Assembly: GCF_030553055.1 (NCBI RefSeq)
Contig: NZ_CP130713.1
Coordinates: 5,580,001 to 5,644,000, forward strand
DNA from: Streptomyces sp. XD-27
GTDB lineage: Bacteria; Actinomycetota; Actinomycetes; Streptomycetales; Streptomycetaceae
Length of the DNA: 64,000 bases
Direction of reading: 5' to 3'
Below the pieces are notes generated by a model. It saw only the letters and a program-made list of their open reading frames with translations, did not search any database and was not told the DNA's origin. Of the stretch, positions 36,559 through 46,350 are shown one piece after another. Position 1 is the stretch's first letter. Every line of letters starts with the position of its first letter. The position numbers were made by a program, and so were the translations under genes.

Positions 36559-37497
36559 TCACCGGCTCTGCTGGGCCGGGACACCCCGCGTCGACGACTC
36601 GTCGTCGGCCGGGGAGCCCGCCGCGGCCACCGCCGCGCCGGTCAGCGTCGCCAGCATCTCGCGGACGTTGGTCAGCTGCGCGTTGATGCTGTCGCGGCGG
36701 TTGGTGAGCGCCGCCAGCTCGCGCTCGGACTCGCTGCGCACCCGGTCCGCCTTGGCGTTGGCGTCGGCCACGATGTCCTCGGCCTGGCGCTGCGCGGTCT
36801 CCACCGTCTGGCGGGCCCGGCGCTCCGCGTCCGTCCGCAGCTTCTCGGCCTCCAGGCGCAGCTGCTCGGCGCGGTGCTCGATCTCCGCCAGCCGCTTCTC
36901 GGCCTTGGCCTGACGCGAGGCCAGGTCGCGCTCGGACTGCTCACGCCGCTTGGCGAGGTTCGTCTCGAAGTCGGCCGCCGCCTGCGCGGCCTTGGCCCGG
37001 GTCTCCTCGAACAGCGAGTCGGCTTCCTCGCGCTTGGACTGCGCGTCCTTCTGCGCCTCCGCCCGCAGCGTGGCCGCGTCGCCCTTGGCCTTCTCGACGA
37101 TCCGGACGCCCTCGTCCTCGGCCTTGGACTTGCGCTCCGCCGCGAAGGACTCCGCGTCGTTGCGCACCTGCTGGGCCGCCGACTCGGCGAGCTCGCGGTG
37201 CTGCTCGGCCGCCCGGCGGGCCTCCTCGCGCAGGTCCTTGGCCTCCTCCTCCGCGAGCCGGAGGATCTTCTCGACGCGCGCGCCCAGTCCCGCGTAGGAC
37301 GGCTCGGCGTCGGTGACCTGGGCCTGAGCGTTCTGCGTTTCGAGGTGCAGCTCCTCGATGCGCTTTTCCAGAGAGGTGATACGGGCCAGTGCACTGTCAC
37401 GGTCGGCGACGAGCTTGGTAATGCGGTCGTCCACCTGACCGCGGTCGTATCCACGCCGCACGAGCTCGAAGCCGAAGGGGGAGGAAGTGTCGCTCAT
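36559..37497 (-). CDS. filP: FilP, coiled-coil intermediate-filament-like cytoskeletal protein
   Basis: A 312-residue protein, close to the ~310 of S. coelicolor FilP. A short N-terminal segment with DivIVA-like FELVRRGYDRGQVDDRI is followed by near-continuous coiled coil (about 30-290) rich in A, E, R and K and almost free of Pro and Gly. Known FilP forms filaments behind the hyphal tip and gives the wall rigidity, interacting with DivIVA and Scy. The adjacent scy gene confirms the assignment. ATG 37497 follows GGAACCCC-type leader; the 250 bp to scy carries no gene. Confidence 0.93.
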   Translation of the reverse strand: MSDTSSPFGFELVRRGYDRGQVDDRITKLVADRDSALARITSLEKRIEELHLETQNAQAQVTDAEPSYAGLGARVEKILRLAEEEAKDLREEARRAAEQHRELAESAAQQVRNDAESFAAERKSKAEDEGVRIVEKAKGDAATLRAEAQKDAQSKREEADSLFEETRAKAAQAAADFETNLAKRREQSERDLASRQAKAEKRLAEIEHRAEQLRLEAEKLRTDAERRARQTVETAQRQAEDIVADANAKADRVRSESERELAALTNRRDSINAQLTNVREMLATLTGAAVAAAGSPADDESSTRGVPAQQSR

Positions 37498-37751
37498 GGG
37501 GTTCCTGTCGAAAGAGACCGGTGAGGTGATAGAGGGAATCCTAGGGGGCCGACCGGCGTGTCATCGAGTCAATGCCCGTTTGATCTGGAGAATGTCCAGC
37601 CTTTTGAGTGGAGTGTCAACCGAACGCTTGTCACCCGGGAGAGGGATAGTTCCGGCGCGGGTCTGACGCGGCGACAGTGCCGACCCGCGCCGTACCGCTT
37701 CCGCGCCCCGCCATACCACCTCAGGAACCGCGAGCATAGAGCGGCCGGCGC

Positions 37752-40700
37752 CTAGGAACCCGACGACTTGCCGCCCGAACGGGCCGCGCCCGCCCCGGCC
37801 CCCGCCTTGACCCCGCCGTCCTTCGCCGCACCGCCGCCCTTGGCCGCGCCGCCGGCCGGTGCCTCCAGCGACCCCAGCGCCTCCAGCACGTCCTGGACCC
37901 GCGAGATCTCCGCGTTGATGTCCTCCTGGCGGCGCATCAGCACCTCCAGCTCCCGCTTGCCCTCGTCGACGAGTGCCTGCGCCTCGTCCCGGGCCTCCGC
38001 GCGCATCCGCTCCGCGTCCCGCGTGGCGTCGGCCTTCTTCTGCTCCGCCTCCTTGAGCAGCCCCTCGGCCTTCTTCACGGCGGCGATCCGCACCTTGCTG
38101 GCCTCGCTGTTGGCGTCCGAGAGCACCTTCTCGGACTTCTCCTTTGCCTCCGCCAGCTGCGCCTCGGCGGCCGCCGCCAGCTTGTCGACGCGCTCCCCGG
38201 TCGCCTTCATCTGCTCCGCCGACTCCCGGCGGGCCCGCTCGTGCAGCTCCTCGACCTCGGCCTCCACCCGGGTCCGCAGCTCCTCGGCGCGGTCCCGGAT
38301 GGCCGTCGCGTCCCCGCGCGCCTCGCCGAGCATCGTGTCGGCGTCCGTACGGGCCTGCTCCACCAGAGCGGCGCCCTCGGCCGTGGCCTCCTTGACGAGC
38401 CGTTCGGCCTCCTTGCGGGCCGCGCCGACCATCGCGTCCGCCTGCTCCTCGGCGGAGGTGGCGGTCCGCAGCGCGGCCTCCTGCGCCTCCTTCGTGAGCT
38501 TGTCGGCCTCGCTTCCGGCCTTGCTGACCAGCCGGTCCGCCTGCTCGGCCGCGTCCGCGCGCCGCTTGTTGGCGTCCTGACGGGCCTTGTCGACCGTGCG
38601 CTCGGCCTCCGCCCGCGCCTCGCTTCGGACCCGCTCCGCCTCCGCGGTGGCCGCCGCCGCGGCCTTCTCCGTCTCGGCCCGGGTCCGTGTCGCGTGCTGC
38701 TGCGCCGAGTTGACCGTCTCCGCGGCCTCGGTACGCAGCCGCTCGGCCTCGGCGGTCGCCTCGGAGACCAGCCGATCGGCCTCGCCGGAAGCCTCCGAGA
38801 CCAGCCGGTCGGCCTGCTCGGCCGCGTCCGCGCGCCGCTTGTTGGCGTCGTTCCGCGCCTCGACGGTCAGCCGCTCCGCCTCTTCACGGGCCTCGGTGAG
38901 GAGGCGGTCCGCCTGCTGCGCCGCCTCCGACCGGATGTTGTTGGCGTCCCCGCGCGCCTCCGCTCGGGTCCGCGACGCGTCCTGCTCGGCCGCCGCTCGC
39001 GCGTCCGTGGCCTCCGTACGCAGCTGCTGCGCCCGGGCGTTCGCGTCCGAGACCAGCCGCCGCGCCTCCGCCGTGAGCCGCTCGGCCTCCGCCGTCGCCT
39101 CGCCGACCAGGCGCTCCGCCGTCGCCGTGGCGTCGCCGACCCGCCGCTCGGCCTCCGCGGTCGCCTCACCGACGAGCCGCTCCGCCTCCGCGGTGGAGTC
39201 GGCAGCGAGCCGCTCCGCCTCCGTGGTGGCCTCGGTGATGAGCCGGTCGGCCTGCTCGGCCGCGTCCGTGCGGCGCTTGTTGGCCTCTTCGCGGGCCTCG
39301 GTACGGAGCCGGTCGGCCTCGTCCCGCAGCCGCTCCGCCTCCTCGGTCGCCTCGGAGACCAGCCGCTCCGCCTCGGAGGTGGCCTCGGTGACGAGCCGGT
39401 CGGCCTGCTCGGCCGCGTCCGCGCGCCGCTTGTTGGCGTCCTTGCGGGCCTCCGCGCGCAGCTCCTCGGCCTCCGCGAGCGCCTCCGCGACCGTGCGCTC
39501 GGCCAGCGCCTTGGCGGCCTCGGCCGACTCCCGCGCCTCGCCGCGGATCCGCGTCGCGTCCTGCGCGGCCCGCTCCCGCTCGTCGTAGGCGTCGGCGCGG
39601 ACCCGGCCCGCCTCCTCCTGCGCCTCCGTACGGGTGCGCTCCGCCGCGTGCTCGGCCGCCGACCGCAGCCCGGCGATCTCCTCCTCGGCCTGCTCGTGCA
39701 GCCCCGCCACGGCGTCCCGTACCGCTTGCGCCTTCTGCTCGGCCGCGGCCACCAGCTCGGACGCCCGCTGATCGGCCTCCTCGCCCAGCCGCTGCGCCTC
39801 GGCCTGCGCCTCGGCGACCCGCTTGCGGGCCGACGCCAGCAGCTCCTCGCTCTGCTCGTGCGCCCGGTCCCGCTCCTGCTGGGCCTCGCCGCGCGCGTCC
39901 CCCAGCAGCTCCTCGGCCTCGCGGCGACGCCGGGTGGCCTCCTCCTGCGCGGCGGCCAGCGCCTCCGCGGCCTCCTCGCCCAGCCGCTCGGCTGCGGCCT
40001 TCGCCTCCGCCCGCGTCCGGTCCGCCGCCTCCTGCGCCTCGGCGCGCAGCCGCTCGGCCTCCGCGGCGACCTCGCCGCGCAGCCTGGCCGCCGCGGCCTC
40101 GCTCTCGGCCCGGGTGCCGGCGGCCTCCTCGGCCGCCTCGTTGCGCAGCCGCTCCGCCTCGGTCTCGGCCTGCTCCTGGAGGGTCCGGATCCGCTCTGCG
40201 GACTCCGCCCGCAGCCGCTCGCTCTCCTCGGCGGCCTCCTTGCGCAGCCGCTCCGCCTCGGCGCGCGCCTCGCGCAGCGCCTCCTCGGCCGCGGCGACCC
40301 GCGCTTCCGCCTCCTCGTGGCGGCGGGTCAGCTCCTCCTCGGCCTCGCTCCGCCGCTCCGCGAGCGCCGCTTCGGTCTCCTCGCGCAGCCGCTCGGCGGC
40401 GTCGGCCGCCTCGGACCGGACCGTACCCGCGTGCTCCTCGGCGGCGGACACCAGCTCCTCGGCCTCGCCGCGCGCCCGCTCCAGGGCCTCCTCGGCCTGC
40501 CGGCGCAGGCCCGAGGCCCGCTCGACGGCCTCGGTCCGCACCCGCTCGCTCTCCGCGGTGGCACCCGAACGCGTCTCCTCCGCGTCCGCCTTGGCCTTGG
40601 TCAGCAGCTCCTCGGCGGTCTTGGCCGCCTCCTCGATCTGCTGCACCGCCTCCCGGCGCGCCTCGCCCCGGATCCGCTCGCCCTCCGCGACCGCCTCGGC

Positions 40701-42047
40701 GCGCAACTGCTCGGCCTCGCCGCGCAGTCGGCGGGCCTCCTCCTGCAGTTCGACGGTCTTGGCGCGGTACTCCTTGGTGTCGTCCTGCGCCGCGCCCTTG
40801 AGCTGCTCCGCGGTGTCGTGCGCCTCGGCCCGCAGTCGGTCGGCCTCCGCCTCCGCCTCCCGGCGGATCCGCTCGGCCTCCTCCGCCGCCGCCTTGGTGG
40901 TGGCCTGCGCGTCCTGCGACGCCTTGGACAGCACCTCCTCGGCGCTCCGGGCGGCCTTGGCCAGCTGCGCCGCCGAGTCCTCCACGGCCTTGGCGCGCGC
41001 CGCCTCCCGGGCCTCGGCGATCTCCCGCTCCGCCTCGGCGCGCGCGTCGTCCCGCAGCGCCTGCGCCTCGGCGCGCAGCGCGTCGGCCTCCTTGGTGGCC
41101 TCGCCCACCAGCCGGGCGATCTCCGCCTTGGCGGTCCGGGTGCGCTGCTCGTTGTCCGATTCGGCGGCCGAAAGCCGCTTGGCCGCCGCGTCCTTGGCCT
41201 CGGCGAGGACCTTCTCGGCCTCGGCACGCGCCGTACGCAGCGCCTCCTCGGCCTCCTGCATGCGCCGCTCGGCGTCCCGGGTCAACTCCGCGGCCTGCTG
41301 CCGCGCCTGTTCCGACTCGGTGGTGGTGCTGGTGCGCAGCTGCTCGGCGTGGTCGGTGGCCTCCTGCGCCTGCGTGGACGCGGCGTTCAGCAGCCGCTCG
41401 GCGTCCGAGCGGGCCCGGCGCTGGATCGCCTCCGCCTCCGCGCGCGCCGCCTCCGCCTCGGCCGCGATCCGCTGCCGGGTCTGCTCGGCCAGCCGCTGCG
41501 CCTCGGCGCGGGCGGCCCCCAGCGACTGCTCGGCCTCGGCCCGCGACTCGTCCATCAGCCGACGGGCCTGCGACTCGGTGCGGGCGCGCAGTTGCTCGGC
41601 CCAGGCCACGTTCTCGTTGACGTGGCTCTCGACGGTGGCGCGGCGCTCGGCCAGCTCGCGGTCCAGCTCCTGGCGGCGGGCGACCGCCTCGGCGTGCAGC
41701 TCCGCCTCCAGCCGGGCCTGCCGCTCGGCCTGCTCCTGGAGCAGCCGCTGGGTCTGGGCACGGGCCTCGCGCAGTTCGCGCTCGGCGTCGGCGCGCAGCT
41801 GGTCGGCCTGGATCTGGGCGTTACGCAGCAGTTGCTCGGCCTGGTAGCCCAGGTCGGCGCTGTCGTAGGCGGGACGGGACATGAGCGTGCGGCGCGCCTC
41901 GTGCAGCTTGGCGCGCAGCACCTCGACCTGGTAGCCGAGGTCGTCGGCGTGCTGGACGGCCTTCTCCCGCTCCGTCTTCAGCCGCTCCATCTCGGCCTCG
42001 AACTTCGCGAGGTGGTCGTCAGGCTCGTAGCGGTCGTAGCCCCGCAC
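37752..42047 (-). CDS. scy: Scy, giant coiled-coil polarity scaffold
   Basis: A 1431-residue protein that assembles the tip-organising centre with DivIVA and FilP and directs branching. After an N-terminal DivIVA-like region (RGYDRYEPDDHLAKFEAEM) the sequence is coiled coil almost to the C-terminus, with the hendecad-based 51-residue repeat described for Scy and FilP. Near-identical blocks such as RRADAAEQADRL recur at least four times in the second half. The protein is about 100 residues longer than S. coelicolor Scy (about 1326 as I recall), consistent with repeat expansion. The GTG start at 42047 gives the expected N-terminus. The C-terminal ~30 residues are Gly/Ala/Ser-rich. Confidence 0.93.
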   Translation of the reverse strand: MRGYDRYEPDDHLAKFEAEMERLKTEREKAVQHADDLGYQVEVLRAKLHEARRTLMSRPAYDSADLGYQAEQLLRNAQIQADQLRADAERELREARAQTQRLLQEQAERQARLEAELHAEAVARRQELDRELAERRATVESHVNENVAWAEQLRARTESQARRLMDESRAEAEQSLGAARAEAQRLAEQTRQRIAAEAEAARAEAEAIQRRARSDAERLLNAASTQAQEATDHAEQLRTSTTTESEQARQQAAELTRDAERRMQEAEEALRTARAEAEKVLAEAKDAAAKRLSAAESDNEQRTRTAKAEIARLVGEATKEADALRAEAQALRDDARAEAEREIAEAREAARAKAVEDSAAQLAKAARSAEEVLSKASQDAQATTKAAAEEAERIRREAEAEADRLRAEAHDTAEQLKGAAQDDTKEYRAKTVELQEEARRLRGEAEQLRAEAVAEGERIRGEARREAVQQIEEAAKTAEELLTKAKADAEETRSGATAESERVRTEAVERASGLRRQAEEALERARGEAEELVSAAEEHAGTVRSEAADAAERLREETEAALAERRSEAEEELTRRHEEAEARVAAAEEALREARAEAERLRKEAAEESERLRAESAERIRTLQEQAETEAERLRNEAAEEAAGTRAESEAAAARLRGEVAAEAERLRAEAQEAADRTRAEAKAAAERLGEEAAEALAAAQEEATRRRREAEELLGDARGEAQQERDRAHEQSEELLASARKRVAEAQAEAQRLGEEADQRASELVAAAEQKAQAVRDAVAGLHEQAEEEIAGLRSAAEHAAERTRTEAQEEAGRVRADAYDERERAAQDATRIRGEARESAEAAKALAERTVAEALAEAEELRAEARKDANKRRADAAEQADRLVTEATSEAERLVSEATEEAERLRDEADRLRTEAREEANKRRTDAAEQADRLITEATTEAERLAADSTAEAERLVGEATAEAERRVGDATATAERLVGEATAEAERLTAEARRLVSDANARAQQLRTEATDARAAAEQDASRTRAEARGDANNIRSEAAQQADRLLTEAREEAERLTVEARNDANKRRADAAEQADRLVSEASGEADRLVSEATAEAERLRTEAAETVNSAQQHATRTRAETEKAAAAATAEAERVRSEARAEAERTVDKARQDANKRRADAAEQADRLVSKAGSEADKLTKEAQEAALRTATSAEEQADAMVGAARKEAERLVKEATAEGAALVEQARTDADTMLGEARGDATAIRDRAEELRTRVEAEVEELHERARRESAEQMKATGERVDKLAAAAEAQLAEAKEKSEKVLSDANSEASKVRIAAVKKAEGLLKEAEQKKADATRDAERMRAEARDEAQALVDEGKRELEVLMRRQEDINAEISRVQDVLEALGSLEAPAGGAAKGGGAAKDGGVKAGAGAGAARSGGKSSGS

Positions 42048-42233
42048 TGCGCGGTCCCATCCGTCCCCTGGTCGCGTCGGCAGCCGGCTCCGTCCTGCGT
42101 GGTGGTACCCGGAGCCGGCCCTTCCGAAGAAATGGTGTCAGATCATCGGCAAAGCCTGGACCGGGCCCCGTGCATTCTCCCGTTCCCGTGACCCTGGCCG
42201 CGCCTGCACTCTACCGGCCGGGGAAGGGGAAGG

Positions 42234-42674
42234 TCAGTGGTCCGCTTCGGCGGGTGGTGCCGCGGTGACCAGTTCGGTGAGTACGCCGTGGCAGTCCTTG
42301 GGGTGGAGGAAGGTGATGCGGGAGCCCATCGACCCGCGTCGCGGCGCGTCGTACAGCACCCGGATGCCCTTGTCCCGGATGGCCTCGGCGTCGCCGTCGA
42401 CGTCCGCGGTCCCGAAGGCGATGTGGTGGACGCCCTCGCCGTTCTTCGCCAGCCACTTGCCGATCGTGGAGTCCTCCCGGGTCGGCTCCAGGAGCTGGAG
42501 GTAGGAGGCGCCGCCGTCGTCGGTGCCGTTGATCCGCAGCATGGCCTCGCGGACCCCCTGCTCCTCGTTGACCTCGCTGTGGAACACCTCGAATCCGTAC
42601 GTGGCACGGTAGAACTCGACGGTCTTGTCGAGGTCGAAGCAGGCGATCCCGATGTGGTCGATTCTCGTCAGCAT
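42234..42674 (-). CDS. mce: Methylmalonyl-CoA epimerase
   Basis: A 146-residue vicinal-oxygen-chelate enzyme that interconverts (R)- and (S)-methylmalonyl-CoA. Metal ligands are visible in DHIGIA, in VHHIAFG and in a late Glu within LTELV. Length and N-terminus MLTRIDHIGIACFDL match the family. ATG 42674 is the start; longer in-frame extensions are upstream noise. Divergent from the thiolase gene, with MeaB following it, this forms an acyl-CoA rearrangement cluster. Confidence 0.94.
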   Translation of the reverse strand: MLTRIDHIGIACFDLDKTVEFYRATYGFEVFHSEVNEEQGVREAMLRINGTDDGGASYLQLLEPTREDSTIGKWLAKNGEGVHHIAFGTADVDGDAEAIRDKGIRVLYDAPRRGSMGSRITFLHPKDCHGVLTELVTAAPPAEADH

Positions 42675-42813
42675 GTGTTCAGTGCACCGCTCGCCGACGT
42701 GGTTACGCAACGTGCGCGCGATCACACCTACGGCCCGGTGACCGGGAGGGTACCGCTCAGTACATTGCAGGTAACCCTCGTTAACTTCCTTCTTCTCCTG
42801 AAGGGGCAGCACC

Positions 42814-44022
42814 ATGACTCGTACGACCGGCTCCACCTCAGTGATCGTCGCGGGCGCGCGTACGCCCATGGGCCGGCTGCTGGGCAGCCTTCGCTCCTTC
42901 TCCGGGGCCGACCTCGGCGGCTTCGCCATCAAGGCGGCGCTGGACCGGGCCGGGATCGGCGGCGACCAGGTGCAGTACGTGATCATGGGGCAGGTGCTCC
43001 AGGCGGGCGCCGGGCAGATCCCCGCCCGCCAGGCCGCCGTCAAGGCCGGGATCCCGATGAGCGTCCCCGCGCTGACCATCAACAAGGTCTGCCTGTCCGG
43101 GCTCGACGCCATCGCGCTCGCCGACCAGCTGATCCGCGCCGGCGAGTTCGACGTGGTCGTCGCGGGCGGCCAGGAGTCCATGACGAACGCCCCGCACCTG
43201 CTGCCCAAGTCCCGCGAGGGCTACAAGTACGGCGCGATCGAGATGCTCGACGCCATGGCCCACGACGGCCTGACCGACTCCTTCGAGGGCATCGCCATGG
43301 GCGAGTCCACCGAGAAGCACAACACCCGGCTGGGCATCGAGCGCCCGGCGCAGGACGAGATCGCCGCGCTGTCCCACCAGCGGGCCGCCGCCGCGCAGAA
43401 GAACGGCCTGTTCGAGGCCGAGATCACGCCGGTGGAGATCCCGCAGCGCAAGGGCGAGCCGGTGCTCTTCGCCAAGGACGAGGGCATCCGCCCCGAGACC
43501 ACCGCGGAGTCCCTGGGCAAGCTGCGCCCGGCGTTCGCCAAGGACGGCACGATCACCGCCGGCACCTCCTCGCAGATCTCCGACGGCGCCGCCGCGGTCG
43601 TGGTGATGAGCAAGGCCAAGGCCGAGGAGCTGGGCCTGGAGTGGATCGCCGAGATCGGCGCGCACGGCAACGTCGCGGGCCCGGACAACTCCCTCCAGTC
43701 GCAGCCGTCGAACGCGATCACCCACGCGCTGGGCAAGGAGGGCCTGGGCGTGGAGGACCTCGACCTCATCGAGATCAACGAGGCGTTCGCCGCCGTCGCC
43801 GTCCAGTCCATGAAGGACCTCGGCGTGTCCACCGAAAAGGTGAACGTCAACGGCGGCGCCATCGCCCTGGGGCACCCGATCGGCATGTCCGGCGCGCGGA
43901 TCGTGCTGCACCTGGCGCTGGAGCTGAAGCGGCGCGGTGGCGGGGTGGGCGCGGCGGCGCTGTGCGGCGGCGGCGGCCAGGGCGACGCCCTGATCATCCG
44001 CGTCCCCGCCAACGGCAAGTAA
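42814..44022 (+). CDS. Acetyl-CoA C-acetyltransferase (thiolase)
   Basis: A 402-residue thiolase that condenses or cleaves acetoacetyl-CoA. The acyl-accepting Cys (about 93) lies in [11 protein letters not shown], the catalytic His (about 354) in [12 protein letters not shown] and the second Cys (about 383) in [14 protein letters not shown] 42814 follows GAAGGGGCAGC. The 139-bp divergent spacer to mce contains GTTACG and GGTAACC motifs, and the two genes may share control. It can feed the ethylmalonyl-CoA and butyryl-CoA routes. Confidence 0.94.
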   Translation: MTRTTGSTSVIVAGARTPMGRLLGSLRSFSGADLGGFAIKAALDRAGIGGDQVQYVIMGQVLQAGAGQIPARQAAVKAGIPMSVPALTINKVCLSGLDAIALADQLIRAGEFDVVVAGGQESMTNAPHLLPKSREGYKYGAIEMLDAMAHDGLTDSFEGIAMGESTEKHNTRLGIERPAQDEIAALSHQRAAAAQKNGLFEAEITPVEIPQRKGEPVLFAKDEGIRPETTAESLGKLRPAFAKDGTITAGTSSQISDGAAAVVVMSKAKAEELGLEWIAEIGAHGNVAGPDNSLQSQPSNAITHALGKEGLGVEDLDLIEINEAFAAVAVQSMKDLGVSTEKVNVNGGAIALGHPIGMSGARIVLHLALELKRRGGGVGAAALCGGGGQGDALIIRVPANGK

Positions 44023-44074
44023 CCGGGCGCGGGGCGAGGTAGGCCGTACGGAACGACGGAGCGGAGTGCGCACG

Positions 44075-45034
44075 ATGGTTGACGTCCCCCAGCTGGTGGA
44101 GCAGGCACGGCAGGGGCGGCCCCGGGCCGTGGCCCGGCTGATCTCCCTGGTGGAGGGGGCGTCGCCGCAGCTCCGCGAGGTGATGGCCGCGCTCGCCCCG
44201 CTGACCGGCAACGCGTACGTCGTCGGGCTCACCGGCTCCCCGGGAGTCGGCAAGTCCACCTCCACCTCCGCCCTGGTCACCGCCTACCGCAAGGCCGGGA
44301 AGCGAGTCGGGGTGCTGGCCGTGGACCCGTCCTCCCCCTTCTCCGGCGGCGCGCTGCTCGGCGACCGGGTCCGCATGAGCGACCACGCCTCGGACCCGGG
44401 GGTCTACATCCGCTCCATGGCCACCCGCGGCCACCTGGGCGGCCTGGCCTGGGCCGCGCCGCAGGCGATCCGGGTCCTGGACGCGGCCGGCTGCGACGTG
44501 ATCCTGGTGGAGACCGTGGGCGTGGGCCAGTCGGAGGTGGAGATCGCCGCCCAGGCCGACACGTCCGTGGTGCTCCTCGCCCCCGGCATGGGCGACGGGA
44601 TCCAGGCCGCCAAGGCCGGAATCCTGGAGATCGGCGACGTGTACGTGGTGAACAAGGCCGACCGGGACGGCGCCGACGCGACGGTGCGCGAGCTGAACCA
44701 CATGCTGGGCCTGGGCGAGGCCCGCGCGCCGGGGGACTGGCGCCCCCCGATCGTGAAGACCGTGGCGGCGCGCGCCGAGGGCGTCGACGAACTCGTCGAG
44801 GCGCTGGAGAAGCACCGCGCCTGGATGGAGGAGCGGGGCGTCCTCGCGGAGCGGCGGCACCGGCGGGCGGCGGTCGAGGTGGAGACGATCGCGGTCACGA
44901 CGCTGCGGGAGCGGATCGGCGACCTGCACGGCGACCGCCGACTGGACGCGCTGGCGGATCGGATCACGGGCGGCGAGCTGGACCCGTACGCGGCGGCGGA
45001 CGAACTGGTGACGGGCCTGACGAACGGCGCGTAG
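44075..45034 (+). CDS. meaB: MeaB, GTPase chaperone of adenosylcobalamin mutases
   Basis: A 319-residue G3E-family GTPase that loads and protects methylmalonyl-CoA and related mutases. P-loop GSPGVGKST, the Asp of Walker B in LVDPSSPF-like AVDPSSPFSGG, the switch segment VETVGVGQSE and the NKAD guanine-specificity motif are all present. ATG 44075 has GGAG 8 nt upstream. It follows the thiolase by 52 bp, probably in one transcript. The mutase it serves may be IcmA at 54282 or a mutase outside the window. Confidence 0.94.
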   Translation: MVDVPQLVEQARQGRPRAVARLISLVEGASPQLREVMAALAPLTGNAYVVGLTGSPGVGKSTSTSALVTAYRKAGKRVGVLAVDPSSPFSGGALLGDRVRMSDHASDPGVYIRSMATRGHLGGLAWAAPQAIRVLDAAGCDVILVETVGVGQSEVEIAAQADTSVVLLAPGMGDGIQAAKAGILEIGDVYVVNKADRDGADATVRELNHMLGLGEARAPGDWRPPIVKTVAARAEGVDELVEALEKHRAWMEERGVLAERRHRRAAVEVETIAVTTLRERIGDLHGDRRLDALADRITGGELDPYAAADELVTGLTNGA

Positions 45035-45120
45035 CGCCTCCCGGCGAGGGGCCGTGGGGCGGCGTGCCCCGCGCCCCCGGTGGCACCTTCGCCCCCGGGG
45101 GTGGGCCGGAACGGGGTCGA

Positions 45121-45558
45121 TCAGTCCTCGTCGTCGTGCGTGTCGTCGTCGTGGTCCGCCGGGGCGGCCGTGACCTTGCCGGTGTTCAGGTCGACCAGGA
45201 ACTCCCGCTCCTTGCCGTCCTTGCCCAGGACCTCGACCTCCCAGCCCTTGTCCTTGCCGTCGTCGTCCAGGTCGACCGAGACCACCGTGCCCTGCGCGGC
45301 GGCCGCCTTCGCCGCCTCCGAGGCGTCGATCTCCGCGCCCTTGAGCGCGTCGCGGACCGCGCGGGCGTCCGCGGCGTCGTCCCGTGCGTCGTCCCGCGCG
45401 TCCTCGTGGGCGTCGTCGTCGCGGTCCGTCACGCCCACCGTCGAGGCCGTCGCCGTCGCGGCGTGGGCGTCGTCGTCCGCGACCGCGAACGCCGTGGCGG
45501 TGCCGCCGCCTATCAGGGCCAGGGCGGCGACGGCGGTGATGACGATGTTGCGCTTCAT
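45121..45558 (-). CDS. Secreted PepSY-domain protein, Asp/Ala-rich
   Basis: A 145-residue exported protein. The signal peptide MKRNIVITAVAALALIGGG to about residue 26 is followed by a very acidic D/A/H/R-rich stretch and a C-terminal PepSY domain (about 75-130; KGWEVEVLGKDGKEREFLVDLNTGKV). The tail is Asp/His-rich, perhaps metal binding. PepSY proteins next to OmpR-type two-component systems are common and may inhibit proteases or modulate the sensor. GGAGGAACACTC precedes ATG 45558. It is divergent from the response regulator, with a palindromic site between. Confidence 0.87.
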   Translation of the reverse strand: MKRNIVITAVAALALIGGGTATAFAVADDDAHAATATASTVGVTDRDDDAHEDARDDARDDAADARAVRDALKGAEIDASEAAKAAAAQGTVVSVDLDDDGKDKGWEVEVLGKDGKEREFLVDLNTGKVTAAPADHDDDTHDDED

Positions 45559-45626
45559 GAGTGTTCCTCCGGGTCGTTGTCGAAGGCCCTCGTCGGGCTG
45601 ACGTGATCCACCATCGCGGGGCGATG

Positions 45627-45667
45627 CTGAAGGCAGCCTGAAGGCACCTGAAGAGCTCTTCAGGTGC
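45627..45667. promoter_or_regulatory. Direct repeats and 24-bp palindrome between the PepSY gene and the response regulator
   Basis: CTGAAGGCA occurs at 45627 and 45638, and CTGAAG again at 45648. The last overlaps a perfect 24-bp palindrome whose half-site is GCACCTGAAGAG (45644-45655). Direct repeats spaced 10-11 bp are typical for OmpR-family regulators, so the adjacent response regulator is the likely ligand, controlling both divergent genes. Confidence 0.7.
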
Positions 45668-45687
45668 GCTCTGCGATCGTTGGACCC

Positions 45688-46350
45688 ATGCGCGTGCTGA
45701 TCGTGGAGGACGAGAGGCGGCTCGCCCTGTCGCTGGCCAAGGGGCTGACGGCCGAGGGCTTCGCCGTCGACGTGGTGCACGACGGGCTCGAAGGGCTGCA
45801 TCAGGCGGGCCAGAGCGCGTACGACCTCGTCATCCTCGACATCATGCTGCCCGGCATGAACGGGTACCGGGTCTGCTCGACACTGCGCGCGGCCGGAAAC
45901 GACGTCCCGATCCTGATGCTGACCGCCAAGGACGGCGAGTACGACGAGGCGGAGGGGCTGGACACCGGCGCCGACGACTACCTGACCAAGCCGTTCAGCT
46001 ACGTGGTCCTGCTGGCGCGGGTCCGGGCCCTGGTGCGGCGGCGCGGCCAGGGGGCCTCGCCCGTGCTGCGGGCCGGCTCCCTGACCGTCGACCGGGGCGC
46101 GCGGCGCGTGGCGCGCGACGGCGCGGCGGTGGCGCTCACCGCCAAGGAGTTCGCCGTCCTGGAGCAACTGGCGCTGCGCGCCGGGGACGTGGTGTCCAAG
46201 GCCGAGATCCTGGAGCACGTGTGGGACTTCGCGTACGAGGGCGACCCCAACATCGTCGAGGTGTACGTGAGCACTCTGCGCAGGAAACTGGGCGCCGGAC
46301 TCATCGAGACCGTGCGGGGCGCCGGATACCGGCTGGTGACGCGTGCTTAA
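45688..46350 (+). CDS. OmpR-type response regulator
   Basis: A 220-residue regulator. The receiver domain has the acidic pair in VEDERR, Asp51 in LVILDIMLPG, Thr in LMLTAKD and Lys in YLTKPFSY. The C-terminal winged helix (about 125-220) ends VRGAGYRLVTRA. ATG 45688 has no ribosome site; GATCGT at 45675-45680 could be a -10 box 7 nt before it, so leaderless initiation is possible. The stop overlaps the kinase start by 8 nt. Confidence 0.93.
   Translation: MRVLIVEDERRLALSLAKGLTAEGFAVDVVHDGLEGLHQAGQSAYDLVILDIMLPGMNGYRVCSTLRAAGNDVPILMLTAKDGEYDEAEGLDTGADDYLTKPFSYVVLLARVRALVRRRGQGASPVLRAGSLTVDRGARRVARDGAAVALTAKEFAVLEQLALRAGDVVSKAEILEHVWDFAYEGDPNIVEVYVSTLRRKLGAGLIETVRGAGYRLVTRA

Noticed and set aside
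38241..42191. 1316-codon open frame opposite scy
   Set aside because: A mirror of the coiled-coil codon bias (Leu/Arg/Gly-rich), with no independent start signal or family features.
45121..45200. GTC/GTG-rich low-complexity DNA at the PepSY gene 3' end as another stop-associated repeat
   Set aside because: It lies inside the coding sequence and is explained by Asp/His codons of the acidic tail; it does not extend beyond the stop.
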